A DNA stretch of 64,000 nt. Source: an uncultured Phascolarctobacterium sp. (GTDB lineage Bacteria; Bacillota; Negativicutes; Acidaminococcales; Acidaminococcaceae). This document shows, piece by piece, positions 18,124 through 26,318 of this stretch; positions within the stretch are counted from its first letter, which is position 1, and every line of letters starts with the position of its first letter. Made by a program: the position numbers and the translations under genes. The notes beneath the pieces were generated by a model, which worked only from the letters and a program-made list of their open reading frames with translations, was not told the DNA's origin and searched no databases. Location: NCBI RefSeq assembly GCF_934190775.1, contig NZ_CAKPTG010000012.1, positions 25,946 to 89,945 of the forward strand, in the 5' to 3' direction.

Positions 18124-18160
18124 AAAAAAGCGCCCTTGCTTTTATAATCAGCAAAGGCGC
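18124..18160 (-). terminator. Terminator-like hairpin inside the TonB receptor leader
   Basis: GCGCCTTTGCT and AGCAAGGGCGC arms followed by T6 on the minus strand. It is downstream of the RND operon end (18292) and also downstream of the receptor promoter at 18243-18271. So it either ends the RND message by read-through or acts as an attenuator. Confidence 0.75.
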
Positions 18161-18242
18161 AAGTAGCTCTTCTGATATTATATGGAAAGTTTCTTTGCAA
18201 AGTTAAATTTCGCTTTAAGAATCTCTCTTTTTACATATCTAT

Positions 18243-18271
18243 AGTATACTACACAATTCTTACATATTCAA
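18243..18271 (-). promoter_or_regulatory. Promoter of TonB receptor 16119-18005
   Basis: TTGAAT (18271-18266), 17-bp spacer, TATACT (18248-18243). Standard spacing, unlike the MerR-type promoters of the neighbours. Confidence 0.65.
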
Positions 18272-18291
18272 TATGTATTCTTATTATTAGA

Positions 18292-21200
18292 TTAAATTCT
18301 ACTAGGAAATTTTTCTTTCAGCCATAAAAACAGAATTGGCAACACCAGCAGCGTGAACACCGTCGACGTTATCATACCGCCGATGATTACCCACGCCATG
18401 CTCACGCGCGTTTCCGAGCCTGCGCTCAGCGACAGCGCCGTCGGCAGCATGCCCACCACCATCGTCATTGCTGTCATAAAGATAGGCTTCAGACGTGTTT
18501 TGCCTGCCTCGATTACCGCTGCCTTCGCCGTCATGCCTTCATGCATCAGCGTCAGCGTGTAATCCAAAAGCAGTGTGCCGTTTTTCGCTACCAAGCCGTC
18601 CATAACCAGAATACCGATAAGAGAATACAGGTTGATGGTATTATGCGTTAGCAGCAGGCAGAAGATGGCACCGATAATGCCCAACGGCAGCGAAAACATA
18701 CGGATAAACGGCGTAAATACCGATTCATAGAGCACTGCCAGCAGCAGATAAATCAAAAGCAGTGAAAGCGACAACGCCATAGCCATTTCAACAAACGATT
18801 CGTTCATCGTGGTCGCCTGACCGGAAAAAGCATAGCTACTCTTAAGACCTGCGGCATTGAGCTTTTGCGTCAGCTCCTTGACTACCTCGTTCAGCGGTCT
18901 GTCCGTCAGGTTACACTGGATGTTGATAATGCGCTCCTTGTTCACGCGACGGATAGTAATAGGGCCTACGCCCTCTTCTACGTCGGCAAGGTCGCCAAGA
19001 AAGACGCTGCCTCTGCCTGTCTGCACCGGAATAGCGCGCACGTCTTCAATATCATAACCGCTGCCACCGGCAAAGCGTACTGCAATGTCGGTGTCGTTAC
19101 CATGGTTTTGCACATCGTTCGCCAGCACACCGGCACTGCGTCCGCCAATGGCAGCGTTAAAGGACTGCGCCACATCATTGACTGTCGCATGATAATATTT
19201 CAGCTTGTCGCGGTCTACCGTCACCTTCAGCTCCGGCATACCCTTGACATAGGAGTTTTTTATATCCTTCAGGCCTGCGGTCGAAGCAAAAATCTGCTCC
19301 ACCTTGGCAGAATCAGCCACAAGCTGGTCCATATCGCTGCCCTTAAGCTCCACCTGTACCGGTGAGCGCACAAGGTTGCGACCGCCGGAAACACCGGTGA
19401 CGGAAGACTGGATTTCGTTGACGCGCACCTTGATTTCGCCCAAATTCTGTTTGGCAAAGCTGCGGATGCCCTGTGCTACCTGCCACACGTCCCTGCTGCG
19501 TTCATCGCTGCTTTTCAGCGCGATGACCAGCTTGCCCATGCTCTGCGTGGTCGTTACATTCGTCATATAATGCTCGATTTCCGGCACCTTAGCCAGATAA
19601 TCCTCAAATAACAGCAAAGCCTCGTTGGTTTGGTCGGCGTTATAACCCGTAGGCAGCTCAATATTAACCTGAATTGCGCTTTCGTCGGTACGAGGCATGT
19701 ACTCCGAGCCAACTATACCGAGCGGCACCAGCGCTACCGCCACCGCGAAGGCTGCCAGCACACCCAGCACCAGCTTCTTCGGCTTTTCGATGCATTTGCG
19801 CAGCAGCACATCATATTGGGCAATCATCTGCGCTTCAAGACTGTCCAATCTGCTCCACAGCTTGCCCTTAGGCTCCTCCACGCCGTTTTTATAAAAGCGC
19901 GAAGCCAGCATCGGCGTCAGTGTGAAGGATACGACCAACGACATCAGCGTAGCAAAAACAATCGTCATGCCAAACTGCTTGAAGAACTGTCCTGTCGCGC
20001 TCTGCATAAAGGCAATAGGCAAAAATACCACTACGTCGCAAAGCGTCATAGCGATTGCCGCCATACCAATCTCATTACGTCCTTCCTCCGCTGCCACGTC
20101 GGCGCTTTTGCCCATCGCCAGAAAGCGATGGATATTCTCCAACACAACAATGGAGTCATCCACAAGAATACCGATACACAGCGCCATACCCATAAGTGAC
20201 ATCATATTGAAGGTAAAGCCTGCCAGATACATCAGGAAGAAGGTTGCAATAAGTGAGGTCGGAATGGCAATCATAACTGCCATAGAGGACTTCCAGCCAC
20301 GCAGGAACAGATACAAGACAAGTCCTGTAGTAACAAGGCCTTCGAGCAGCGTTTTAAGCGTGTTGCTCAGGGAATCGCGCACAAAATGCGACTGATCATA
20401 GACAACAGTAAAAACGTAGTCCGGATAATCCTTACGCAGCGTTTCCAGCTGCTGCAGTACGCCGTCTGCTGTGTCGACGATATTGGCACCGCTGGCCTTA
20501 TAAACCTCCAGCGACACCGCCTCATTGCCATCGACGCGGCTGTAGGCCACAGCACGCTTATCCTTGGCCTGCACGTTGGCCACTTGTCCCAGCTCGACGT
20601 ATTTGCCGCCTGCTCCCTTCAGCTGCAGATGCTGCAGCTCCTCCGCAGTCTTATACTGCGCCTGCAGGCGCACGGTTTTTTCCAAAGCATCGGTATAGAC
20701 GGAGCCGGAAGAAACAATAACGTTTTCCTTGCGCACCGCTGTAATAATATCCTGCAGAGTCAAACCGTAATAATTGAGCTTATCCTTATCTACCTCGATT
20801 GCGATTTCCTTGGCACGGCCGCCGGTAACGTCAACATCGGCTACACCGGCTGCCTGCTGCAAGCGCTCCTTAAAGCTGCTGTCTGCCAAGGCAAAAATAT
20901 CGTCTAGGTTATCCTTAGACGTTGCTGCAATCTGGATAATCGGATATTCTTCGGAGGAACGCTTGAGCACTGCCGGCTCATCAATATCCTCCGGCAGATT
21001 TTTGCGGATACGGCTGACCTTTTTAGTTGCCTCAATCGCCACCATATCAGCGTCAGCCTGACTGTCCAGCTCGACAAAAATCTCCGCACGTCCAGGACGG
21101 GTAGCGGAACGCACCTGCTTGAAGTGCGAAATTGAGGACAGCTCGTCCTCAATCGGCTTTGTCACCTGCTGCTCAACTGATTCCGTACTAGCGCCGGGAT

Positions 21201-21351
21201 AGTTGACAATGACGCTGATAAATTTAGAGTCCACGTCCGGCAGCAGCTCCACGCCAATGCGAAAGAAGCTGATAAGACCGAGGACGCAGACTAATATGTA
21301 AATCATGCAGATACCGATAGGCCGTTTAATGGAAAAGCGTGTAATATTCAT
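18292..21351 (-). CDS. RND-family efflux transporter (AcrB/MdtB-like inner-membrane pump)
   Basis: 1019 residues, the usual HAE1 RND length. It starts MNITRFSIKRPIGICMIYIL, the typical first helix, and shows GVELLPDVDSKFISVIVNYPGAS, a periplasmic docking domain, and IGILVDDSIVVLENIHR in the fourth-helix region whose Asp pair relays protons. The second half repeats the pattern (GSEYMPRTDESAIQVNIELP). It overlaps the adaptor gene by one base. No outer-membrane TolC-type gene is in the window. The operon begins with chlI and chlD under a MerR-type promoter, so export of a tetrapyrrole, metal or intermediate is a reasonable inference but not shown. Confidence 0.93.
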   Translation of the reverse strand: MNITRFSIKRPIGICMIYILVCVLGLISFFRIGVELLPDVDSKFISVIVNYPGASTESVEQQVTKPIEDELSSISHFKQVRSATRPGRAEIFVELDSQADADMVAIEATKKVSRIRKNLPEDIDEPAVLKRSSEEYPIIQIAATSKDNLDDIFALADSSFKERLQQAAGVADVDVTGGRAKEIAIEVDKDKLNYYGLTLQDIITAVRKENVIVSSGSVYTDALEKTVRLQAQYKTAEELQHLQLKGAGGKYVELGQVANVQAKDKRAVAYSRVDGNEAVSLEVYKASGANIVDTADGVLQQLETLRKDYPDYVFTVVYDQSHFVRDSLSNTLKTLLEGLVTTGLVLYLFLRGWKSSMAVMIAIPTSLIATFFLMYLAGFTFNMMSLMGMALCIGILVDDSIVVLENIHRFLAMGKSADVAAEEGRNEIGMAAIAMTLCDVVVFLPIAFMQSATGQFFKQFGMTIVFATLMSLVVSFTLTPMLASRFYKNGVEEPKGKLWSRLDSLEAQMIAQYDVLLRKCIEKPKKLVLGVLAAFAVAVALVPLGIVGSEYMPRTDESAIQVNIELPTGYNADQTNEALLLFEDYLAKVPEIEHYMTNVTTTQSMGKLVIALKSSDERSRDVWQVAQGIRSFAKQNLGEIKVRVNEIQSSVTGVSGGRNLVRSPVQVELKGSDMDQLVADSAKVEQIFASTAGLKDIKNSYVKGMPELKVTVDRDKLKYYHATVNDVAQSFNAAIGGRSAGVLANDVQNHGNDTDIAVRFAGGSGYDIEDVRAIPVQTGRGSVFLGDLADVEEGVGPITIRRVNKERIINIQCNLTDRPLNEVVKELTQKLNAAGLKSSYAFSGQATTMNESFVEMAMALSLSLLLIYLLLAVLYESVFTPFIRMFSLPLGIIGAIFCLLLTHNTINLYSLIGILVMDGLVAKNGTLLLDYTLTLMHEGMTAKAAVIEAGKTRLKPIFMTAMTMVVGMLPTALSLSAGSETRVSMAWVIIGGMITSTVFTLLVLPILFLWLKEKFPSRI

Positions 21352-22610
21352 TACTTCGCCTCCTCCTTGGCCACCTCAACCACCATGCCGTCACGCAGAC
21401 GCGCAAGATTATCAAGGATAACCGTCTCGCCTATCTTCACACCCTGCACTATTTCAATGCTTTCGTTATTGCTTGCGCCGGTGGTTACAAGCTTTTTCAG
21501 CGCTTTGTTACCCTTGCCCAGCACATAGACATAATATTTGCCGTCTCTTTCCAGAACAGCATTTTTAGGTAAATATATAGTGGATGGCTTTTGCAGAAAA
21601 CGCAATTCACCCTTGGCAAATAAGCCTGCTTTTACATTGGAGCCAGGCTCATCCAGCCTGATGCGGAGGGTAAATTTGTTTGTTTCCCTGCTTCTTACAG
21701 GGCTCACATAAACAACAGTACCCCGGCATATTTCGCCAATCGCCTCCAGCTTCAGCTCGACCTGCGTGCCAACGGTCACAGAAGCAGCCTCTGCCTCCGT
21801 AATATCGCAGTCTACTGTAAAACCACTGTCATCCAAAAGGGTAAGCAGCCTGCTCCCTGCAGGCGCATAGCCACCCACTTCTGCATCGCGGTAGGTAATA
21901 ATACCTGCGCGTGGTGCCTTAAAAATCAGATCATGATACTTGTTTTGCGCAATAATGTACTCCTGCTCGCGTCTGGCAGCAATCTGCTCCTGACGGTAGA
22001 CCTGCGATGGTGTGCCGTCATAGTCCACCTGCTGCGCCAAAGCATCATACTGCGCCTTTTTATTCGCCAACGTCTGTTCCATACTGTCCAGCTCGGACTT
22101 GGAAACAGCGCCCTGCGCATACAGCTTACGGTAACGCTCTGCGTTGACCTGCGCCAGCTTATAATCAGCCTCATAGCGGGTAAGGCTGGTGCTGTAGCTC
22201 ACGTCCGTAGTTGCCGCATTGGCTCCGGCCTCGGCATAGCGTGCCTTGGCCTTGAGCATTTCGGCTTTGGCGTCATCAAGATGCTGCACCAGGAGGATAT
22301 CCCCAGGCTGCACCTTGCTGCCCAAATCCACATTAACCTCGTCGACGATACCGGCATACTTGTTGACGATATCAATCTGCGCCTTAGCCTTAAGCTGGCC
22401 AAAGATGGTAATGCTTTTATACAATGGTCGCCTGCTCACTGCCTGCGTGTGCACAATAGGTTTCATTACAGCTTTTTTTGACGGAGACTGGTTGGAGAGA
22501 TGCCTAAGGCCCAGTGTCAAGGTAATGCCTATCACACAGATAGCGAGCAGACTAAGGAGTTTGTGTTGTAATATATAATTTTTTGCCTGAGTAAAATCGG
22601 GGCGCAGCAT
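21351..22610 (-). CDS. Periplasmic adaptor (membrane fusion protein) of the RND pump
   Basis: 419 residues. An N-terminal membrane anchor (LLSLLAICVIGITLTLGL, about 17-34) without a lipobox, a lipoyl-like half ADIVNKYAGIVDEVNVDLGSKVQPGD, an alpha-hairpin coiled coil (about 115-215), then the beta-barrel and C-terminal domain (GTQVELKLEAIG, AVLERDGKYYVYVL). This is the standard HlyD/AcrA layout that bridges an RND pump to an outer-membrane channel. One-base overlaps join it to both neighbours. Confidence 0.9.
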   Translation of the reverse strand: MLRPDFTQAKNYILQHKLLSLLAICVIGITLTLGLRHLSNQSPSKKAVMKPIVHTQAVSRRPLYKSITIFGQLKAKAQIDIVNKYAGIVDEVNVDLGSKVQPGDILLVQHLDDAKAEMLKAKARYAEAGANAATTDVSYSTSLTRYEADYKLAQVNAERYRKLYAQGAVSKSELDSMEQTLANKKAQYDALAQQVDYDGTPSQVYRQEQIAARREQEYIIAQNKYHDLIFKAPRAGIITYRDAEVGGYAPAGSRLLTLLDDSGFTVDCDITEAEAASVTVGTQVELKLEAIGEICRGTVVYVSPVRSRETNKFTLRIRLDEPGSNVKAGLFAKGELRFLQKPSTIYLPKNAVLERDGKYYVYVLGKGNKALKKLVTTGASNNESIEIVQGVKIGETVILDNLARLRDGMVVEVAKEEAK

Positions 22611-23167
22611 TATTTCGCTGCTGCTTGCGCATCAGCAGCTACTGCCTGCTGGCAGATTTCCAACATAGCCTCAGCAAAGCTGCCTGCGGGAACCGGAACA
22701 AACTTCAGCTCCTTGGCCTGATGGCTCAGCAAAGTTTTCTTGCTGCCATATACGTCCATGCTCTCTACGCCGTAGGTTTTATCCTGCAGGTTGAAGGTCA
22801 TAACGATTTCGCAGTACTGCACCTTTTCTTTTTTAGCCAGAGAGGCTTTGTATTTTTCATTAAGCTTCTTCAGCATATCCTTATCAGTGAAGACTGTTTT
22901 GGTCAGCACAGTGATAATATTTTTATCTGCTACCCCGTTTGTAACCTTGCTGAAGGTCAGAGAATCCATATCGTAAGCATAAATACCTACGTTGTTTTCT
23001 ACAACGATAGACCAGCGAGCCTGCTCCTGTTCTTCCTCACTAGGTTTAGGCATCATGCTGATTTCCCAGTTCATTCCCTCCTGAGTTGCAGGCTTCTTGT
23101 CTGCATCTGCAGCAAAAGCGGTTGCACAGAAAAATAAGGTCATCAATAAAATAAGCAGTTTTTTCAT
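22610..23167 (-). CDS. Secreted protein resembling the surface-adhesin E-like fold
   Basis: 185 residues. Signal peptide MKKLLILLMTLFFCATAFA, mature start ADADKK. The body has WSIVVENNVGIYAYDMDSLTF and VTNGVADKNIITVLTKT, a pattern seen in small Negativicutes exoproteins related to surface-adhesin E; the assignment is weak. Its stop overlaps the adaptor start by one base, so it belongs to the RND operon and may serve it in the periplasm. A 16-bp dyad (23194-23209) lies just upstream of its ribosome site. Confidence 0.7.
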   Translation of the reverse strand: MKKLLILLMTLFFCATAFAADADKKPATQEGMNWEISMMPKPSEEEQEQARWSIVVENNVGIYAYDMDSLTFSKVTNGVADKNIITVLTKTVFTDKDMLKKLNEKYKASLAKKEKVQYCEIVMTFNLQDKTYGVESMDVYGSKKTLLSHQAKELKFVPVPAGSFAEAMLEICQQAVAADAQAAAK

Positions 23168-23223
23168 GAAAACTCCACTCCTTTATATTTCAATATACCT
23201 ATTAGTATACTATACTCTTATCT

Positions 23224-25179
23224 TTAATTCAAATTTCTTACAATATGAATGATATTTTCTTTCGATAGCTTCTGCAGCGTATAATAATTGGCCTGCATAG
23301 CGGCGGCAACCTTCTTTGCCAGGCCCAGCTTGATAAAACCGCTTTCCGTATCAATCACCACGGTGGTAATTTTCGCCTTGGCGATTTTTTCAGCAATACT
23401 GATTGCTGCAGCCACAGGATCCTTTTCGCCCTCGTGCACGGCATTCGCACGTCCGTCAGTTACAACGATAAGAATCGGCTCCAGCTCACTGTCACGCTTG
23501 TTCATCATTGCCAACGTCTGCAGCGACAGCGCCAGGCCGTCTGCCAACGGCGTTTTGCCACCGGTCGGCATTTCCGCCAGACGCTTCTGCGCTAAGTCAA
23601 CGCTGCGGGTAATCGGCAGCAGCATATCCGCCTTATCGCGACGGAAGGCAATCATGCCTACGCGGTCACGCTTTTGATACGCCTCCTGCAGCATATAGAA
23701 GATAGCACCCTTAACAGCACGCATACGCTCGCGCGCACCCATAGAGCCGCTGGCATCCACCGCAAACAGGAAGGTGTTGCCGATACGTTTTTCGCGTACC
23801 TTCTGGCGTAAATCCTCCTCCTTGATGTTCAACGCGCAGCCGTTGTCCTCACGCAGGCGCTGATAAGGCGCTGCAGCACGGATGGTTGCGTCAAAGGCCA
23901 AATCCGTAACCTTGCTTTTAGGCTGCTCGGCGCGCACATAACGTCCCTGCTTCAGGTCAGTCTTCGTCACGCTGCGTTTGCCGCTGCCGCGGCGCACATT
24001 GCGGTCCTTGCCCAAATCCAGCAGCATCTTCGGCAGGCGGAAGCTTTTGTCGATATCGGCCAGTTGCTCCTCCGGTGCCAGATTACTGTCATTCTGCTCC
24101 TGCTGCTGCTCGTCCTCGTCGCTTTCGTCTTCCTCGTCCTCATCGTCAGAAGCATCGTCATCTTCTTCATCATCGCCGTTATCCAAGGGCGGTGGTGGCG
24201 GCAGCTGGTTATCGTCATTATTCTCGTCGTTATTATCATCGTCAGGATTATCTTCGTTATCCTGCTCATTTTCTTCTTCGCTTTGGTTTTCGTCCTGCTG
24301 CTCCTGCTCTTCAGGCTGCTGCTCGGGCGGTTTGCGCATACGGTGCGGCAGCACGAACTGTGCTGCCTCCTCCACGTCCTTCGGCAGCACATAAGCGCGC
24401 CCCGCCATGGCGGCGATAGCGCGCGCAGCCTCCAGCAGATAAATTTCCGCACGATGACCTGCGCAGAAGGCCTGCGAGCACAGCTGAGCAGCAAGCATCA
24501 GCATAGCATCGCTCACCTCTACCTGCGGCAGCAACTCACGCGCCGCCTGCACCTTCGCTGCCAGGGCAGCTGTTGCTTCCGCATACTGCTCGCAAAACGC
24601 AAGGGTATTGTTACTATATGCCAGGGCACGTTGGATAACCTCCACGCGCTGGCCGATATCCTGCAGCGCCTGCATATCGGCGTACATACCGAAGCGGTCC
24701 AGAATATGTCCGGGCAAAGTGCCCTCCTCCGGATTCATTGTAGCAATGACAGTCGTGCGCACCTCATGGCTGCAGCTGATGCCATCACGCTCCACATTGT
24801 TGATGCCTGCGCTGTTGGCATCCAGCGCTGCAGTAAGCAGCTCCTGACGCAGCAGATTAGCTTCATCAATATAAAGAATGTTATCTGTCGCACGCGCCAA
24901 AATGCCCGGTGAAAAACGTTTTTCGCCCAGGCTTACGGCAGCCTCCAGGTCGATGCTGCCAAAAAGCATATCCTCTGTTACGTTCAGCGGCAACGTCAAC
25001 ATCCTTTGCGCACCAATCAGGCTCTGCACACTGCGCGCCAGTACGGATTTTGCCGTACCCTTGGCACCGCCTATGAGCAGACCACCTGCTCTGCGGTTGA
25101 CCAAAGCAATCAGCAAGGCCTTTTTAGCCTCCTCCTGCCCCACAACCGCAGTAAAAGGATAGAGATTATTTTTCAGCAT
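23224..25179 (-). CDS. chlD: Magnesium-chelatase-type subunit D (AAA plus VWA protein)
   Basis: 651 residues from the ATG at 25179, which has GAGGAG eight bases upstream; a GTG six bases earlier is too close to it. The N-terminal AAA module has GGAKGTAKS (about 38-45) and ILYIDEANLL. A strongly acidic and proline linker (about 285-375, runs of D and E around PPPPP) leads to a C-terminal VWA domain with the MIDAS motif DASGSMG, followed by the MIDAS threonine region GGKTPLADGL. In chelatases ChlI and ChlD form the ATP-driven motor acting on the large H/CobN subunit. It follows chlI by 12 bases. With CobN-like partners it could drive cobalt or other metal insertion, or removal. Confidence 0.9.
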   Translation of the reverse strand: MLKNNLYPFTAVVGQEEAKKALLIALVNRRAGGLLIGGAKGTAKSVLARSVQSLIGAQRMLTLPLNVTEDMLFGSIDLEAAVSLGEKRFSPGILARATDNILYIDEANLLRQELLTAALDANSAGINNVERDGISCSHEVRTTVIATMNPEEGTLPGHILDRFGMYADMQALQDIGQRVEVIQRALAYSNNTLAFCEQYAEATAALAAKVQAARELLPQVEVSDAMLMLAAQLCSQAFCAGHRAEIYLLEAARAIAAMAGRAYVLPKDVEEAAQFVLPHRMRKPPEQQPEEQEQQDENQSEEENEQDNEDNPDDDNNDENNDDNQLPPPPPLDNGDDEEDDDASDDEDEEDESDEDEQQQEQNDSNLAPEEQLADIDKSFRLPKMLLDLGKDRNVRRGSGKRSVTKTDLKQGRYVRAEQPKSKVTDLAFDATIRAAAPYQRLREDNGCALNIKEEDLRQKVREKRIGNTFLFAVDASGSMGARERMRAVKGAIFYMLQEAYQKRDRVGMIAFRRDKADMLLPITRSVDLAQKRLAEMPTGGKTPLADGLALSLQTLAMMNKRDSELEPILIVVTDGRANAVHEGEKDPVAAAISIAEKIAKAKITTVVIDTESGFIKLGLAKKVAAAMQANYYTLQKLSKENIIHIVRNLN

Positions 25180-25191
25180 AGTCACCGCTCC

Positions 25192-26220
25192 TCAGGCTTC
25201 GGCAGCCAAAAAGCTCTCTACTTTATTCCAATCAAGCTCGCCATCTTCAAACGGACGGCGACGCATACGGTGCGGCAGCACCAGCTTAGCAGCTTCCTTC
25301 AGGTCGTCAAGGTTAGCCTGCTTGCGGCCGTTAAAGGCAGCCAGTGTCAGCGCTGTCTTGATAACGGTAATATCAGCGCGGTGGCCATCTACGCCCAGCT
25401 CTACCGACAGCTTAGCCACGGTTTCCAACAGCTTGTCATCAATAGTTACCTCCGGCAGCAGCTTGCCGGCAGCGATAATTTTTTCTGCCAGCTCCTGTTG
25501 TTCCTCCTGATAGCCTGCAATGAAGCTTTCAGCATCGTTTTCATAAGCCAGACGGCGTTTGATTACCTCTACGCGCTGCAGCGGGTCATGCTCGCCGGTT
25601 ACAACAACGCTCAAACCAAAGCGGTCCAAAAGCTGCGGGCGGATATCACCCTCTTCGGGATTCATAGTGCCAACCAGCACAAAACGTGCGGGATGGGAGT
25701 AGGAAACACCCTCGCGCTCAACGGTGTTTACGCCCATAGCAGCAGCGTCCAGCAGAACGTCAACAACATGGTCATCCAACAGGTTGATTTCGTCTACATA
25801 TAAGATATTACGGTTAGCCTGCGCCAAAATACCGGGTTCAAACTTTTTCTCACCATGCTTAATCGCATGCTCAATATCCAAGGTGCCGACAACGCGGTCT
25901 TCGGTGGCGCTGACAGGCAGCTCAACTACGCGCATGTTGATGGTTTCCTCTGGCAAACTGCCTTCTGCCTGCAGCTTCGCAGTGCAGTCATCGCACAGTT
26001 GGCTGCTGTGCGGGTCACAGTGGAAGCGGCAGCCGTGCACAGCCGCCATCGGCGGCAGCAGCTCGGCGAGAGCGCGCACAGCGGTGGATTTTGCCGTGCC
26101 CTTTTCACCTTTAATCAAAACACCGCCCAGGGCCGGGTTGATAACATTCAAAATCAGGGACAGCTTCATTTCCTCCTGTCCTACAATCGCAGTAAAAGGA
26201 TATACAGCAGTACGTTTCAT
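25192..26220 (-). CDS. chlI: Magnesium-chelatase-type subunit I (AAA motor) with a four-Cys insert
   Basis: 342 residues, the usual ChlI/BchI length. P-loop GEKGTAKS (38-45), Walker B NILYVDEINLLDDHVVD, sensor GTMNPEEGDIRPQLLDRFG. An insert after the P-loop carries four cysteines (C64, C68, C76, C79; pattern C-x3-C-x7-C-x2-C), suggestive of a metal or Fe-S site. It hydrolyses ATP to power the large chelatase subunit. First gene of chlI-chlD-exoprotein-adaptor-RND, starting 50 bp after a 19-bp-spacer promoter. Confidence 0.92.
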   Translation of the reverse strand: MKRTAVYPFTAIVGQEEMKLSLILNVINPALGGVLIKGEKGTAKSTAVRALAELLPPMAAVHGCRFHCDPHSSQLCDDCTAKLQAEGSLPEETINMRVVELPVSATEDRVVGTLDIEHAIKHGEKKFEPGILAQANRNILYVDEINLLDDHVVDVLLDAAAMGVNTVEREGVSYSHPARFVLVGTMNPEEGDIRPQLLDRFGLSVVVTGEHDPLQRVEVIKRRLAYENDAESFIAGYQEEQQELAEKIIAAGKLLPEVTIDDKLLETVAKLSVELGVDGHRADITVIKTALTLAAFNGRKQANLDDLKEAAKLVLPHRMRRRPFEDGELDWNKVESFLAAEA

Positions 26221-26269
26221 TTATATTCCTCCGTTTATTAAAAAGAACTATCAATAAAATATGTATCTA

Positions 26270-26300
26270 ATTATACAGTGTCTACTAGGTATACACGCAA
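26270..26300 (-). promoter_or_regulatory. MerR-type promoter (19-bp spacer) of the chlI-chlD-RND operon
   Basis: TTGCGT (26300-26295), 19-bp spacer, TATAAT (26275-26270). Dyad GTGT...ACAC centred at spacer position 8, the same offset as in the nitrogenase-like operon promoter. Confidence 0.7.
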
Positions 26301-26318
26301 GCGAATTAGGGAAATTTT

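Noticed and set aside
14139..18242. Cobalamin riboswitch in TonB receptor leaders
   Set aside because: I looked for the B12-box and the conserved core in the leaders of 12132-14138 and 16119-18005 and did not find them; the leaders contain only the small bulged hairpin and a terminator-like stem.
23194..23209. Dyad TATACCTA/TTAGTATA as an eleventh MerR operator
   Set aside because: The dyad resembles the others, but no credible -35 or -10 can be placed at the 19-bp spacing, so I did not call a promoter.
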